A DNA stretch of 64,000 nt from Streptomyces sp. MUM 2J. Lineage in GTDB: Bacteria; Actinomycetota; Actinomycetes; Streptomycetales; Streptomycetaceae. Shown here one piece after another: positions 43,634-52,362 of this stretch (positions are counted from its first letter, which is position 1; each line of letters opens with the position of its first letter). A program made the translations under genes and the position numbers. The notes beneath the pieces are model-generated. The model saw only the letters and a list, made by a program, of their open reading frames with translations, was not told where the DNA came from and did no database searches. Location of the stretch: positions 1 to 64,000 of the forward strand of contig NZ_JADWYM010000022.1 of the NCBI RefSeq assembly GCF_022414535.1, in the 5' to 3' direction.

Positions 43634-45005
43634 TGACGGGTCGCTCCTCGGGCAGTTCGTAGCGGCGGGTGCGCTCGCGCAGGGCGAGGGCCGAGACGAG
43701 GGTGATGGGACCGAGGCGGCCGATGAACATCAGGCCGACCAGCAGCAGGTGCCCGCCGGTGGGCAGGCCGGCGGTGATCCCGGTGGACATGCCCACCGTG
43801 CCGAAAGCGGACACGACCTCGAACAACACGCTCTCCATCGGGTACCCCGTCATTGCCAGCAGGGTCAGCGTGGAGGCTATGACGACGCCGATCCCGGCCA
43901 GGGCCACGGTCAGGGCCTGGCGCAGGGTGTGCGGGGCCAGCCGGCGCCCCAGCATGACGGAGGCGGGCTCGCCGCGCATCTCGGCCAGCATCGCCGCGGC
44001 CAGCACCGCGAAGGTGGTGACCTTGATGCCGCCGGCGGTGCCCGCGCTGCCGCCGCCGATGAACATGAGCACGCATGTCATCAGCAGGGTCGAGGCGCGC
44101 ATCGCGTCGATGTCGAGGGAGTTGAAGCCCGCCGTGCGGCTCATCACGGAGTGGAAGAAGCCGTCGAGGATCTTCCCCGCCACGGTGTGCGGACCGAGGG
44201 TGCCGGCGTTGGTCCACTCCAGCAGGCAGGTCAGCACCGTTCCCGCGGCGAGCAGGACGACGGTGGTGATCACCGTGAGTTTGGTGTGCAGGGTCCAGTT
44301 GCGGCGCCCGGTCGTACGGCGCCGCCGCCGGTGGCGCAGGAGTTCCAGCAGGACCGGGAAGCCGATGCCGCCCAGGATCACGGCCGCGGCGATCGGCAGG
44401 AGGATCCACGCGTCCTGCGCGTAGCCGGTGAGGCTGTCTGCGTGCAGCCCGAAGCCGGCGTTGTTGAACGCCGACACCGCGTGGAAGTAGCCGAGGTAGA
44501 CGGAGTCACCGATGCTTTCGCCGTACCCTTCGCGCAGGCGCACCGCCAGTACGGCGCCGACGGCCAGTTCGACGGCGAGCGTCGTGCCGGCGACGCCGAG
44601 CAGCACCCGGCGCACGTCCCCGATGGCGAGGCTCCTGGTCTCGGCCTGGGCCGTCAGCTGCAGCCGCAGCCGCAGCCGTCCCGAGATGAGCAGGGCCAGC
44701 AGCGAGGCCATCGTCATGATGCCGAAGCCGCCGACCTGGATGAGGGCGAGGATGACGCCCTGCCCGAAGCCGCTCCAGTACGTTCCCGTGTCCACGACCG
44801 CCAGACCGGTGACGCAGACCGCCGAGGTGGAGGTGAACAGCGCCGTCACGAAGCCGGGCTCGGTGCCGTCCGCGGAGGCGATGGGCAGGGACAGCAGCAC
44901 CGTGCCGACGACGATGACGCCCGCGAACGCCACGACGACCGCGCGGGCGGGATGGACGGCCAGGAGCGACAGCCGCGCCCGCGCCTTCGATGCCGGTCCC
45001 GCCAC
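43626..45005 (-). CDS. TrkH/KtrB-family potassium channel subunit
   Basis: A 459-residue membrane protein with four MPM repeats. Filter motifs are visible: TALFTSTSAVCVTGLAVVDT, FHAVSAFNNAGFGLHADSL, HSVMSRTAGFNSLDIDAMRA, and VVSAFGTVGMSTGITAGLP. The final segment ends RYELPEERPVIG. KtrB-type proteins take up K+ coupled to Na+ and need the RCK ring encoded by the overlapping downstream gene. The GTG at 45005 follows GGGAGAGGG. Confidence 0.93.
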   Translation of the reverse strand: MAGPASKARARLSLLAVHPARAVVVAFAGVIVVGTVLLSLPIASADGTEPGFVTALFTSTSAVCVTGLAVVDTGTYWSGFGQGVILALIQVGGFGIMTMASLLALLISGRLRLRLQLTAQAETRSLAIGDVRRVLLGVAGTTLAVELAVGAVLAVRLREGYGESIGDSVYLGYFHAVSAFNNAGFGLHADSLTGYAQDAWILLPIAAAVILGGIGFPVLLELLRHRRRRRTTGRRNWTLHTKLTVITTVVLLAAGTVLTCLLEWTNAGTLGPHTVAGKILDGFFHSVMSRTAGFNSLDIDAMRASTLLMTCVLMFIGGGSAGTAGGIKVTTFAVLAAAMLAEMRGEPASVMLGRRLAPHTLRQALTVALAGIGVVIASTLTLLAMTGYPMESVLFEVVSAFGTVGMSTGITAGLPTGGHLLLVGLMFIGRLGPITLVSALALRERTRRYELPEERPVIG

Positions 45006-45373
45006 CGCTGTCCCTCTCCCGTCCGCCCCCGTCTGTCGTGACGGTCACCCTGGTGTGCCTGCTGATGCCGGGGACTGCCAAGATCCCGGCCGCACACCCT
45101 ACCCGGGGACCTCGGCCGGAGCGGTGCGAGGTCCCGGGTGGCGCGGTGGAGTGCGGTCCGGGCGTCCGGCGCGGGGTGCGCACCGAAGGCGGTTCCGGCG
45201 GGCCCGGCGTGCTCGGGGCGGCACACCGGCGCCGGTGCGTTCCGGGAGGACGGGGGGTATCGGGAGGGGCACCGTCGGGACGGTCCCGGGGCTGGTGCCG
45301 TCGGCGGGACGTCCGACGCGGGTGCCGCCGGTGCGTCCCCGGGGCAGGGGCGGTCACCCGGGGCGCCGCCTGC
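45006..45373. other. Intergenic region between the MreB-like and potassium genes
   Basis: No gene. It was checked for a c-di-AMP riboswitch upstream of the potassium operon; none of the expected paired elements was recognised. Confidence 0.45.
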
Positions 45374-46411
45374 TCAGCCGGCCAGGGGGTCCAGGGTCAG
45401 CGGCTCGATGCGGCCCTCCAGCATCTGGCCGAGTCCCTGCACGGCGCACACGTCAGGGCGCTCGGCGATGGCCACCGGCATGCCGGTGGCCTGACGGAGC
45501 ATCTGATCGAAGCCGGGGAGCAGCGCACTGCCGCCGACCATCGTGATGCCGCGGTCGGCGAGGTCGGCCACCAGGTCGGGCGGGCAGTCCCGCAGGACCT
45601 TGCCGATGCCGTCGAGGACGGCCGTCAGCGGGGTCTGGATGGCGTCGCGGACGGCGGCGGTGTCGATCTCGACGGAGCGGGCGAGGCCGGTGGCGACGTC
45701 GCGGCCGTGGATCTCGGTGGAGGCCGGTCCGTGCGGGGAGAGCCCGTTGCCGGACAGGGCGACCTGCAGGGGGCGGACCGACTGGCTGGGCAGCATCAGT
45801 TCGTGCGCGTGCCGCAGATGCTGCACGATCGCGTGGTCGACGGCCTCACCGCCCACCGGAATGCGCTGGGCGGTGACGATGGACCCGAGGGAGAGCACGG
45901 CCACCTGGGTCGTGGCGGCCCCGCACACCATGATCATGGTGGCCTCGGGCTGCTCCACGGGCAGTCCGCAGCCGACGGCGGCGGCGATGAGCGTGTCGAC
46001 CAGCTCCACGCGCCGGGCGCCCAGGCCGACGAGTGTCTCGATCGCGGCGCGCTGGGCGAGCGGGTCGGCGTCGTGCGGCGTGCAGGCAGCGGCCCGAAGG
46101 AAGGGCTTGCGGCGCAGCTGGCGGCGGATCTTGTCGCCGATCAGGTGCCGCAGCATGCGCTGCGCCATCTCGATGTCGACGACCGTTCCGCCGGAGACGG
46201 GACGGGCCACCCGGATGTAGTGCGGGGTACGGCCGGTCATCCTCTCGGCGAACTCGCCCACCGCGATCAGCGCGCCGGTGCGGGTGTTCACGGCGGCGGC
46301 GGAGGGCTGGTCGACGACGAGCCCGGAGCCCTTGACGTAGACCCGCGTCCGCGCCGCGCCCAGGTCGACGGCGAAGTGGCAGCGGCGTAGCTGCTCCAGG
46401 CTGGCGGTCAT
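45374..46411 (-). CDS. MreB/Mbl-like actin-family protein
   Basis: 345 residues with the actin/Hsp70 ATPase fold: phosphate 1 HFAVDLGAARTRVYVKGSGL (the usual DxGT is DLGAA here), ARPVSGGTVVDIEMAQRMLR, phosphate 2 TMIMVCGAATTQVAVLSLGS, GGEAVDHAIVQHLRHAHELM, and adenosine motif ITMVGGSALLPGFDQML. Streptomyces have MreB and Mbl for spore-wall synthesis, plus a shorter divergent paralogue; this fits the latter. The ATG at 46411 has GGAGG seven bases upstream. No mreC, mreD or penicillin-binding protein gene is adjacent. Confidence 0.87.
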   Translation of the reverse strand: MTASLEQLRRCHFAVDLGAARTRVYVKGSGLVVDQPSAAAVNTRTGALIAVGEFAERMTGRTPHYIRVARPVSGGTVVDIEMAQRMLRHLIGDKIRRQLRRKPFLRAAACTPHDADPLAQRAAIETLVGLGARRVELVDTLIAAAVGCGLPVEQPEATMIMVCGAATTQVAVLSLGSIVTAQRIPVGGEAVDHAIVQHLRHAHELMLPSQSVRPLQVALSGNGLSPHGPASTEIHGRDVATGLARSVEIDTAAVRDAIQTPLTAVLDGIGKVLRDCPPDLVADLADRGITMVGGSALLPGFDQMLRQATGMPVAIAERPDVCAVQGLGQMLEGRIEPLTLDPLAG

Positions 46412-46620
46412 GGCAGGTCCTCCCGAGAGCGCAGACCGTGGGGGCCGCCTTCGTGGCGGGCCTCGCTTTGCGTGGGCCGCCGGTTCGGCAGGCCGTACTC
46501 GCATGGTGCGCGGGGAGTGTCGGGCGGCGCCTGCTGGAGGGGGCCGGGCGGGGCGCCGCTGAATGGGGGGTTTTGCCGGTTATGGCGCGAAGTGAAATAT
46601 AGGTACCACGTGGGGGCGCG

Positions 46621-46669
46621 GGTGCGGCGCCGACACCGGTAGATCGCGGTGCGGCGCCGACTCCGGTAG
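46621..46669. repeat. Two 22-base direct repeats upstream of the mreB-like gene
   Basis: A 22-base sequence starting GGTGCGGCGCCGAC and ending CCGGTAG occurs at 46621-46642 and 46648-46669, with one mismatch and a 27-base period. It lies 210-260 bases upstream of the mreB-like start, between that gene and the small-peptide gene. Confidence 0.8.
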
Positions 46670-46701
46670 TGGAGTGGCCCCGCCGTGGACGCGCGTGCGG
46701 C

Positions 46702-46740
46702 GGCGGCGCCGCCTCCCTGGGACGGGGAGGCGGCGCCGCC
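46702..46740 (-). terminator. Perfect 16-bp stem-loop downstream of the 19-residue peptide gene
   Basis: Arms 46702-46717 and 46725-46740 are fully complementary with a 7-base loop. It begins 19 bases after the peptide stop codon on the minus strand, which supports that gene being a separate transcript. Confidence 0.85.
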
Positions 46741-46759
46741 TGTCTTGCCGGCTCGGGCC

Positions 46760-46819
46760 TCAGACCAGCCAGCCGATGAGGTGGACCAGGCCGGCGAGGA
46801 CGTCGGTGAGCAGATTCAT
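46760..46819 (-). CDS. 19-residue hydrophobic small protein
   Basis: MNLLTDVLAGLVHLIGWLV, an ATG at 46819 with AAGGAGA at proper spacing and a TGA at 46760-46762. One amphipathic/hydrophobic helix just long enough to lie in or on the membrane. It is followed by its own strong terminator and sits between the carboxyltransferase gene and the mreB-like gene, all on the minus strand. It is far below usual gene-finder limits. It could be a membrane-binding regulator or a toxin-like peptide; nothing in the sequence decides this. Confidence 0.65.
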   Translation of the reverse strand: MNLLTDVLAGLVHLIGWLV

Positions 46820-46929
46820 GCCGTGTCTCTCCTTGCGGTGATGCGTGGGGGACCAGTGCGTCGGCCACGGTCTGCAGCCCGTCGCTCGCACACCGTGAGT
46901 GTCGTCCGCCTCGCGCGCCGAAGTCGCTC

Positions 46930-48288
46930 CTACGAGCGCCGATCACCTGTTCCGGGGAACAGGTGATCCCCTGTTCGGATCACCCCCAGCTCGATCAAGT
47001 CCTGTGGCCTGACGCGGAGTTGATTCGCCGTCGCCGCCACCTCCTCCGGCGTCCGCTTGAGGATCGCGGCGGCCATCTCCGGCGCGATCACCGAGAAGTA
47101 GCTGTCGGGCGTGGCCCAGGTGCGACCGGGCGCCGCCAGCGCCAGGGCACCGCCGGAGCCGCCCTCGCCGATCAGCAGCGTGGTCACCGGAGTTCGCGCT
47201 GCGGCCACAGCCCCGAACAGGTCGGCGATGGCCGCGCCCGCCCCCTGCCGTTCCGCGTCCGCGTCGTTGGCCGCGCCCGGGGTGTCCACCAGCGTCAGCA
47301 CCGGTACCCCGAGCCGGTCCGCCAGCCGGATCAGCCGGGCGGCGGTGCGGTAGCCCGCCGGGCGGGTCGCCCTCCCGGTCTGGGCGGCGAAGGCGACGGT
47401 GCGCCCCGCGTGTTCGCCGAAACCGCACCGCATGCCGTCCGGGTCCCTGCCGCCGCAGCGGTCGCCGGAGATCTCCACCCGGTCGGTGAAGTAGGCGCCG
47501 AGGTAGGCCTCCGCGCGGGGCCGGTGCCGGTCCCGCGCCCGGCGTACGGCGTCCCAGCCCGTGTCCGGCAGCTCACGCGTACCGAGCGGCACCGGCACCG
47601 GTGCGGGCTCCTGCGACGGCCGGCCGAGCAACCGCAGCCACCGGCCCAGCACCGCCCGCAGCTCCCCCGCGGGCACGACGGCGTCGGCCGCGCCGGCCTC
47701 GACCTGCGCCTCGGCCGTGTACGCGGCCGGGTCGGCGTCCGGCGGACGCACGCGGGAGCCAGCGAACCCGACCTGGGCCCCGGGCAGCGCGAGGATCACG
47801 TCGGCCCCCGCACCCAGCGTCGCCCAGCCGCCGCCTGTCGTCGGGTCGCGTACCACCGCGATCTGCGGCAGCCCGGCCTCCCGGGTGAGCACCGACTGCC
47901 GCGCCACGCGCTGGAGCTGGGCCAGCGCGAGCATCCCCTCCTGCATCCTGCTGCCCCCGGTCGCGATCAGCGCCACGACCGGCAGCCGGTGCGACCGCGC
48001 GTGGGCGTACGCCGCCTCCAGCCGGTCGCCGGTGCGCTCCCCGAGCGAGCCGCCGAGGAAGCCGAACTCGAAGGAGACCAGCACCACTCGGGTGCCCTCG
48101 ACGGTGCCCGTGCCGCATACGACGGACTCCTCCTCGCCGGTGCGCTCGCCGGCGCGGGCGCGCGTTTCGTCGTACCCCTGCCAGCCGAGCGGCCCGCCCG
48201 GCACGAAGGGCCGTGCGGGGGCCTGTAGTTCGGTGAAGTCGTCGGTGACCAGGGCGAGGGCCCGGCGGGCGGAGAGCCGCTCAGCCAT
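46930..48288 (-). CDS. Acyl-CoA carboxyltransferase with fused beta and alpha halves (AccDA-type)
   Basis: 452 residues. The N-terminal half is AccD-like (VVLVSFEFGFLGGSLGERTG, LIATGGSRMQEGMLALAQLQ, VVRDPTTGGGWATLGAGADV), without the zinc-finger Cys pairs of E. coli AccD. The C-terminal half is AccA-like (RLIRLADRLGVPVLTLVDTP then GAANDADAERQG, LLIGEGGSGGALALAAPGRT). It carries both crotonase folds of a carboxyltransferase, moving CO2 between carboxybiotin and an acyl-CoA. Its ATG overlaps the matB stop by 8 bases, so it works with malonyl-CoA synthetase. No biotin carrier or carboxylase gene is in the window. Confidence 0.88.
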   Translation of the reverse strand: MAERLSARRALALVTDDFTELQAPARPFVPGGPLGWQGYDETRARAGERTGEEESVVCGTGTVEGTRVVLVSFEFGFLGGSLGERTGDRLEAAYAHARSHRLPVVALIATGGSRMQEGMLALAQLQRVARQSVLTREAGLPQIAVVRDPTTGGGWATLGAGADVILALPGAQVGFAGSRVRPPDADPAAYTAEAQVEAGAADAVVPAGELRAVLGRWLRLLGRPSQEPAPVPVPLGTRELPDTGWDAVRRARDRHRPRAEAYLGAYFTDRVEISGDRCGGRDPDGMRCGFGEHAGRTVAFAAQTGRATRPAGYRTAARLIRLADRLGVPVLTLVDTPGAANDADAERQGAGAAIADLFGAVAAARTPVTTLLIGEGGSGGALALAAPGRTWATPDSYFSVIAPEMAAAILKRTPEEVAATANQLRVRPQDLIELGVIRTGDHLFPGTGDRRS

Positions 48289-49729
48289 GGACCAGCGCCC
48301 GCTTCATGATCTTCCCCATGTCGTTGCGGGGGAGCGCGTCGAGGTAGCGGACCGTGCGGGGCCGCTTGTGCGGGGCGAGCCGGCGGGCGACATGGCCGGC
48401 CAACTCCTCCGCACCGGGCGGTGAGCCGGGATCGGAGGGCACGATCCACGCCACGACCCGCTCACCGAGGTCGGCATCGGGCTCCCCGGTGACGGCGGCC
48501 TCGCGCACTCCCGGATGATCGAGCAGCGCGTTCTCGATCTCGCCGGCCCCGATCTTGTAGCCGCCGCTCTTGATGAGGTCGGTGGCCTTGCGGCCGACGA
48601 TGCGCACACAGCCGTCGGGGTCGCGCACGGCCATGTCCCCGGTCCGGAACCAGCCGTCCTCGGTGAACGCGGCAGCCGTGGCGTCGGGCCGGTTGAGATA
48701 CCCGGTGAACAGGTTCGGCCCGCGCACCTGGATCTCCCCGACGGTCTCCCCGTCGTACACGGCGACGGGCGCGCCGTCCTCCTCCACCAGCCGCAGTTCC
48801 ACCCCCGGCAGTGGCACACCCACCGTCCCCGCCCGCGGCTCGCCGCCGACGCGGACGCTCGTGTTCATCAGCGTCTCCGTCATGCCGTACCGCTCGACGA
48901 CCCGCCGTCCGGTCGCCGTGCTGATCCGCTCGTGGTCGTGCAGGGGCAGTGCCGCCGACCCGGACACCAGCAGCCGGGCCCCGGCGAGTGCCCCGGCCAG
49001 GTGCCGGTCGGCGGGCAGGGCCTCGGCGATGCGGTGGTACATGGTCGGGACCCCGAAGAACATGGTGGCGCCGGTGGTCAGCTCCCGGGCGACGCCCTCG
49101 GTGCCGAACCGCCCGAGATGGCGCACCGAGCCGCCGCGCCGCAGCGGACCGAGGATGCCCAGCACCAGTCCGTGCACATGGAACAGCGGCAGCGCCTGCA
49201 CGAGCACGTCCGCCCCGGTCCACTGCCAGACGTCGGCGAGCGCGTCCAGCGTCGCCGCGATCGCGCGGCGAGGGATGACGGCCCCCTTGGGCGGGCCGGT
49301 GGTGCCGGAGGTGTAGACGACCAGCGCCGGTTCGCCGTCCTCGGCCCGGCGGTCGTCGGGGACGGGGCCGGTGGCGTGGACGTCGATGTCGGCGCGCGGC
49401 ACCGCGCCCAGGGACGCGGGCAGTTCGTCGCCGGGGGCGGCGAGCACCAGCGCGGGCGCGCTGTCGCCCAGGATGTGCCTGAGCTCCTGCTCCCCCGACC
49501 TCGGGTTGAGCGGCACGGCGGTCACCCCCGCGAGCAGCACGCCCACCGCCGCGACGGCCGTCTCCAGCGAGGGCGTCGCCCAGAGCGCGACCCGCTCCTT
49601 CCCGCGCACCTGCCGGCCCACCGCCCCGGCCGCCGCCGCGAGCTGCGCATAGGTCAGGGCCCGGTCACCGAACCGCAGGGCGGCCCGCTCGTCCGGGTCG
49701 CCCGTGAGGGCGGGAAAGAGGGAGGACAC
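48281..49729 (-). CDS. matB: Malonyl-CoA synthetase
   Basis: 482 residues of the adenylate-forming superfamily: ATP loop VVYTSGTTGPPKGAVIPRRA, ALPLFHVHGLVLGILGPLRR, VVERYGMTETLMNTSVRVGG, GWFRTGDMAVRD, and the catalytic Lys in PRNDMGKIMKRALVHG. The sequence closely follows S. coelicolor MatB (including SSLFPAL at the start), which makes malonyl- or methylmalonyl-CoA from the free diacid. The GTG at 49729 has GGAG six bases upstream. It is first in a two-gene operon with the carboxyltransferase. Confidence 0.93.
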   Translation of the reverse strand: MSSLFPALTGDPDERAALRFGDRALTYAQLAAAAGAVGRQVRGKERVALWATPSLETAVAAVGVLLAGVTAVPLNPRSGEQELRHILGDSAPALVLAAPGDELPASLGAVPRADIDVHATGPVPDDRRAEDGEPALVVYTSGTTGPPKGAVIPRRAIAATLDALADVWQWTGADVLVQALPLFHVHGLVLGILGPLRRGGSVRHLGRFGTEGVARELTTGATMFFGVPTMYHRIAEALPADRHLAGALAGARLLVSGSAALPLHDHERISTATGRRVVERYGMTETLMNTSVRVGGEPRAGTVGVPLPGVELRLVEEDGAPVAVYDGETVGEIQVRGPNLFTGYLNRPDATAAAFTEDGWFRTGDMAVRDPDGCVRIVGRKATDLIKSGGYKIGAGEIENALLDHPGVREAAVTGEPDADLGERVVAWIVPSDPGSPPGAEELAGHVARRLAPHKRPRTVRYLDALPRNDMGKIMKRALVHG

Positions 49730-50119
49730 GGCAACTCCTTCGGTAGGGAACGACAGGGCCTTCCTACCCCGGGCCGGGCGTCGTCCGCCGCCGGCGGAGG
49801 TTGACGCCCGTCACGTCACGTCGCGGCCTGCCCGCCTCCCGCCGCACGATGGTGTCCCGGGAGCGCCGTCGGCCCCTCGGCGGGCCCGCACGGCTGTCAC
49901 CGTCGCACGCCCGCACCGCGCCCTGCCCCGCCCCGGAGCGCCGGGCATGCCGCTCGACGCCGACCAGCCGCACCCCCTCGCGCGCGCCGAGAAGGGGAAG
50001 CCGTGTGCGCGGGCGGCCGTGACCGCCCGGGCGACGAGTGGCGGGAGACGGTCGAGGGCGGCGCGGGCGTCCGTACCGGAGAGCGACAGGCCGTCGACCC
50101 TGCCGTACCGCGGCGGCGG
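49730..50119. other. Intergenic region, no gene seen
   Basis: The 390 bases between matB and the MerR-PP2C gene hold no credible gene or clear hairpin; the matB promoter should be here. Confidence 0.45.
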
Positions 50120-51214
50120 TCAGGCCGCCTCCGCCACATCTGCCACCACGCAGCTGACGTTGTCGGGGCCGCCGACGTCGTTCGCCGCGTCGATCAGCAC
50201 CCGCACGGCGTCGTCGGGAACGGGGGCGGAGGACAGGAGCGCACGGATGCGGTCCTCGGGGACGACGGCGGACAGGCCGTCGGAGCACAGCAGGTAGCGG
50301 TCGCCGGGGCGGGCGTCGTGCAGGCGCAGGTCGGGGGCGGCCGGGGTGCCCGGGCCCAGGGCCTTCAGGAGCAGGGAGCGCTGCGGATGACTTGCCGCCT
50401 CCTCCTCGGTCAGCCGGCCCTCGTCCAGCATCGACTGCACCAGGGTGTGGTCGTGGGTGATGCGGAACAGCTCCCCGTCCCGCAGTACGTAGGCGCGTGA
50501 GTCGCCGATGTGCGCCAGGGCCAGCTGCGGGCCGCCCGTCCACAGGAGCGCGGTCAGGGTCGTGCCCGCGTCGCCGGGACCCCCGGTCGCGTCCCGCACC
50601 GCCTGGGCCGCCCGCTGCAGGGCGTCCTCCAGGAGGCCGAGGACACCGCCCGCGGCGGGCTCGGCGGTGTCCAGGACCCGCAGCGCCTCCAGCGCCGCGG
50701 CGCTCGCGGGCCCGCCCGCCCGGCCGTAGCCGTCGGCCACGGCCAGCAGCCGGCGCCCCGCGTGCGCCGCGTCCTGGTTGGCGGGGCGGACCCGGCCCCG
50801 GTCGGAGTGGGCGCAGTAGTGCAGTTCCAGCATGGTGGTGTCCTTCCGCGGTACGGCCGACAGTTGCTCGACGAGGAACGAGGCGAGGTCCCGCCGGGCC
50901 GCCGTCTCCGCCTCGACGCGTGCCCAGAACGCGCGGACCTCGCGGGCGGCGGCGGCCGGGACGAGGGTGCACACGTGGCGGATGTCGGCCAGCGGCATTC
51001 CCAGCCGCCGCAGCCACGCCACCAGCCGGGCCCGTTCCAACTGCCCGGCGGCGTAGTAGCGGTACCCGGTGTCCGCGTCGACCCGGGCGGGCCGCAGCAG
51101 CCCCAGCTCGTCGTAGAGCCGCAGCGCCTTCGGCGACAGCCGGCACGCCTTCGCGAAGGCGCCGATCGTCATCGTCGGCATGTCCGGCCCGTCCGGCTCG
51201 CCCGTGGAGTTCAT
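50120..51214 (-). CDS. MerR-type regulator fused to a PP2C phosphatase
   Basis: 364 residues. The N-terminal MerR winged helix (TIGAFAKACRLSPKALRLYD, then ADTGYRYYAAGQLERARLVA) and a dimerisation helix to about 125 are followed by a complete PP2C domain: YCAHSDRGRVRPANQDAAHA, LLAVADGYGRAGG, LALAHIGDSRAYVLRDGELF, LLCSDGLSAVVPEDRI, and DVGGPDNVSCVVADV. All metal-binding Asp positions are present, except that DGMGGH reads DGYGRA. It may link DNA binding to Ser/Thr dephosphorylation. The ATG at 51214 follows GAGG; an ATG at 51181 is possible. Confidence 0.87.
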   Translation of the reverse strand: MNSTGEPDGPDMPTMTIGAFAKACRLSPKALRLYDELGLLRPARVDADTGYRYYAAGQLERARLVAWLRRLGMPLADIRHVCTLVPAAAAREVRAFWARVEAETAARRDLASFLVEQLSAVPRKDTTMLELHYCAHSDRGRVRPANQDAAHAGRRLLAVADGYGRAGGPASAAALEALRVLDTAEPAAGGVLGLLEDALQRAAQAVRDATGGPGDAGTTLTALLWTGGPQLALAHIGDSRAYVLRDGELFRITHDHTLVQSMLDEGRLTEEEAASHPQRSLLLKALGPGTPAAPDLRLHDARPGDRYLLCSDGLSAVVPEDRIRALLSSAPVPDDAVRVLIDAANDVGGPDNVSCVVADVAEAA

Positions 51215-51537
51215 GCGCACCTCTGCATCGCTCGCTCGTTCACGCCTCTGATGCTGGGGCTTCACCGAAGGGGAAGGTCAAGCGGCCGTCCCGGTTCCAC
51301 CCGGAGCCCGGAGCCCGGAGCCCGGAGCCCGCAGCCCGGAGCCCGGCGGACACGCGGCTCCCCGGATCGCCGGGTGGGCCCGCCGGCGCGGAAGCCGCCG
51401 TGTCCGAGCCGGCCCTGACCGCGGTGCCGGGCCCCCGGTCGTGTTCTACGCGAGTCTCATGCCCTGACGGTAACGAGAGGATGTGGCAACGCCGTCGGGG
51501 CGACGCCCACTCCCGGCCCGGTCCGCGGCCGGGCGCG
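51215..51537. other. Intergenic region with a 7-base tandem repeat
   Basis: No gene. CGGAGCC is repeated six times in a row from 51302 to 51343, one unit having a single change (CGCAGCC). It is a slippage-prone sequence upstream of the MerR-PP2C start. Confidence 0.6.
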
Positions 51538-52161
51538 TCACTTCCCGCCCGGGCCGGCCACCCGGCCGGGGGACGGGGCACCGACCGCCGTCCGCTGCAG
51601 CAACCCCCAGGTGAACTCGGCGACGACCTCGTGCGGCACCCCCTGCGCGTCCGGTGCCGTGAACGCCAGACCCCAGCGGGTGGGGGCGGTGCCCTCCAGG
51701 GGGCGGGCGGGGGCGAACGCGCGGGCCGCCTCGTCGACCGTGCAGGACCAGGGGATGAGGTCGTCGAGGGTGCGCAGCGTGGGGCCGTCCGCGTCCGGCG
51801 CGCGGACGAGCCACTCGTTCCACACCGCGCCGTTCGGGCCGACCAGCACCTCGAAGCGCAGGTCGGGCCAGAGGGGGAGCGGCCACTGCCAGGCCGCGCA
51901 CTCCAGGTCGCCGACAGCGCGCTTGCCCTCCCGCTCCGGGGTGCCGAGGACCGACCGGTAGCGGGACGCGGCGGAGCGGGCCCGGGGGGAGCGGACCATC
52001 GCCTGCCAGCGCTTGTTGGCCTCCCGCATCCCGGTGAGGGAGACCCCCAGCGCGCGCCGGGCGTCCGCGACCAGATCGGGGTTGTGGTCGGCCATGCGGC
52101 GCAGCAGGACCAGCTGGAAGTCGTGGGCGGTGAAGGGCTTCGCGGGTTCGCGGGAGGACAT
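51538..52161 (-). CDS. Conserved-looking hypothetical protein
   Basis: 207 residues from ATG 52161, with GAGG eight bases upstream. A helical N-terminus (FTAHDFQLVLLRRMADHNPD, LVADARRALGVSLTGMREAN) is followed by a beta-rich, Trp-containing region (ECAAWQWPLPLWPDLRFEVL, VWNEWLVRAPDADGP). No signal, membrane segment or metal motif. I do not recognise the family. It stands alone between the MerR-PP2C gene and the divergent iclR gene. Confidence 0.65.
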   Translation of the reverse strand: MSSREPAKPFTAHDFQLVLLRRMADHNPDLVADARRALGVSLTGMREANKRWQAMVRSPRARSAASRYRSVLGTPEREGKRAVGDLECAAWQWPLPLWPDLRFEVLVGPNGAVWNEWLVRAPDADGPTLRTLDDLIPWSCTVDEAARAFAPARPLEGTAPTRWGLAFTAPDAQGVPHEVVAEFTWGLLQRTAVGAPSPGRVAGPGGK

Positions 52162-52362
52162 GCGTCCATCCTCGCCTCCGGACGGCGGCGTCGGGGACGG
52201 TGCCCGCGGGCGGTCTCCGGGCCCGCTGGGCCGGGAGTTTCCGGGGCCGCAGGGGCCGTTGCCCGTGATCCGCACGGTGACTAGCCTGTGTTCGTCATAC
52301 CGGTCGCCTGTTGACATCCCGAACGCGGGCGCCGTCTCAGATCACCAAGGAGGAGGCCGGTC

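Noticed and set aside
45006..45373. Possible c-di-AMP riboswitch upstream of the potassium operon
   Set aside because: The conserved paired elements expected of that riboswitch could not be recognised.
51302..51343. Tandem 7-base repeats as a CRISPR-like array
   Set aside because: Units are contiguous with no spacers; this is a simple tandem repeat.
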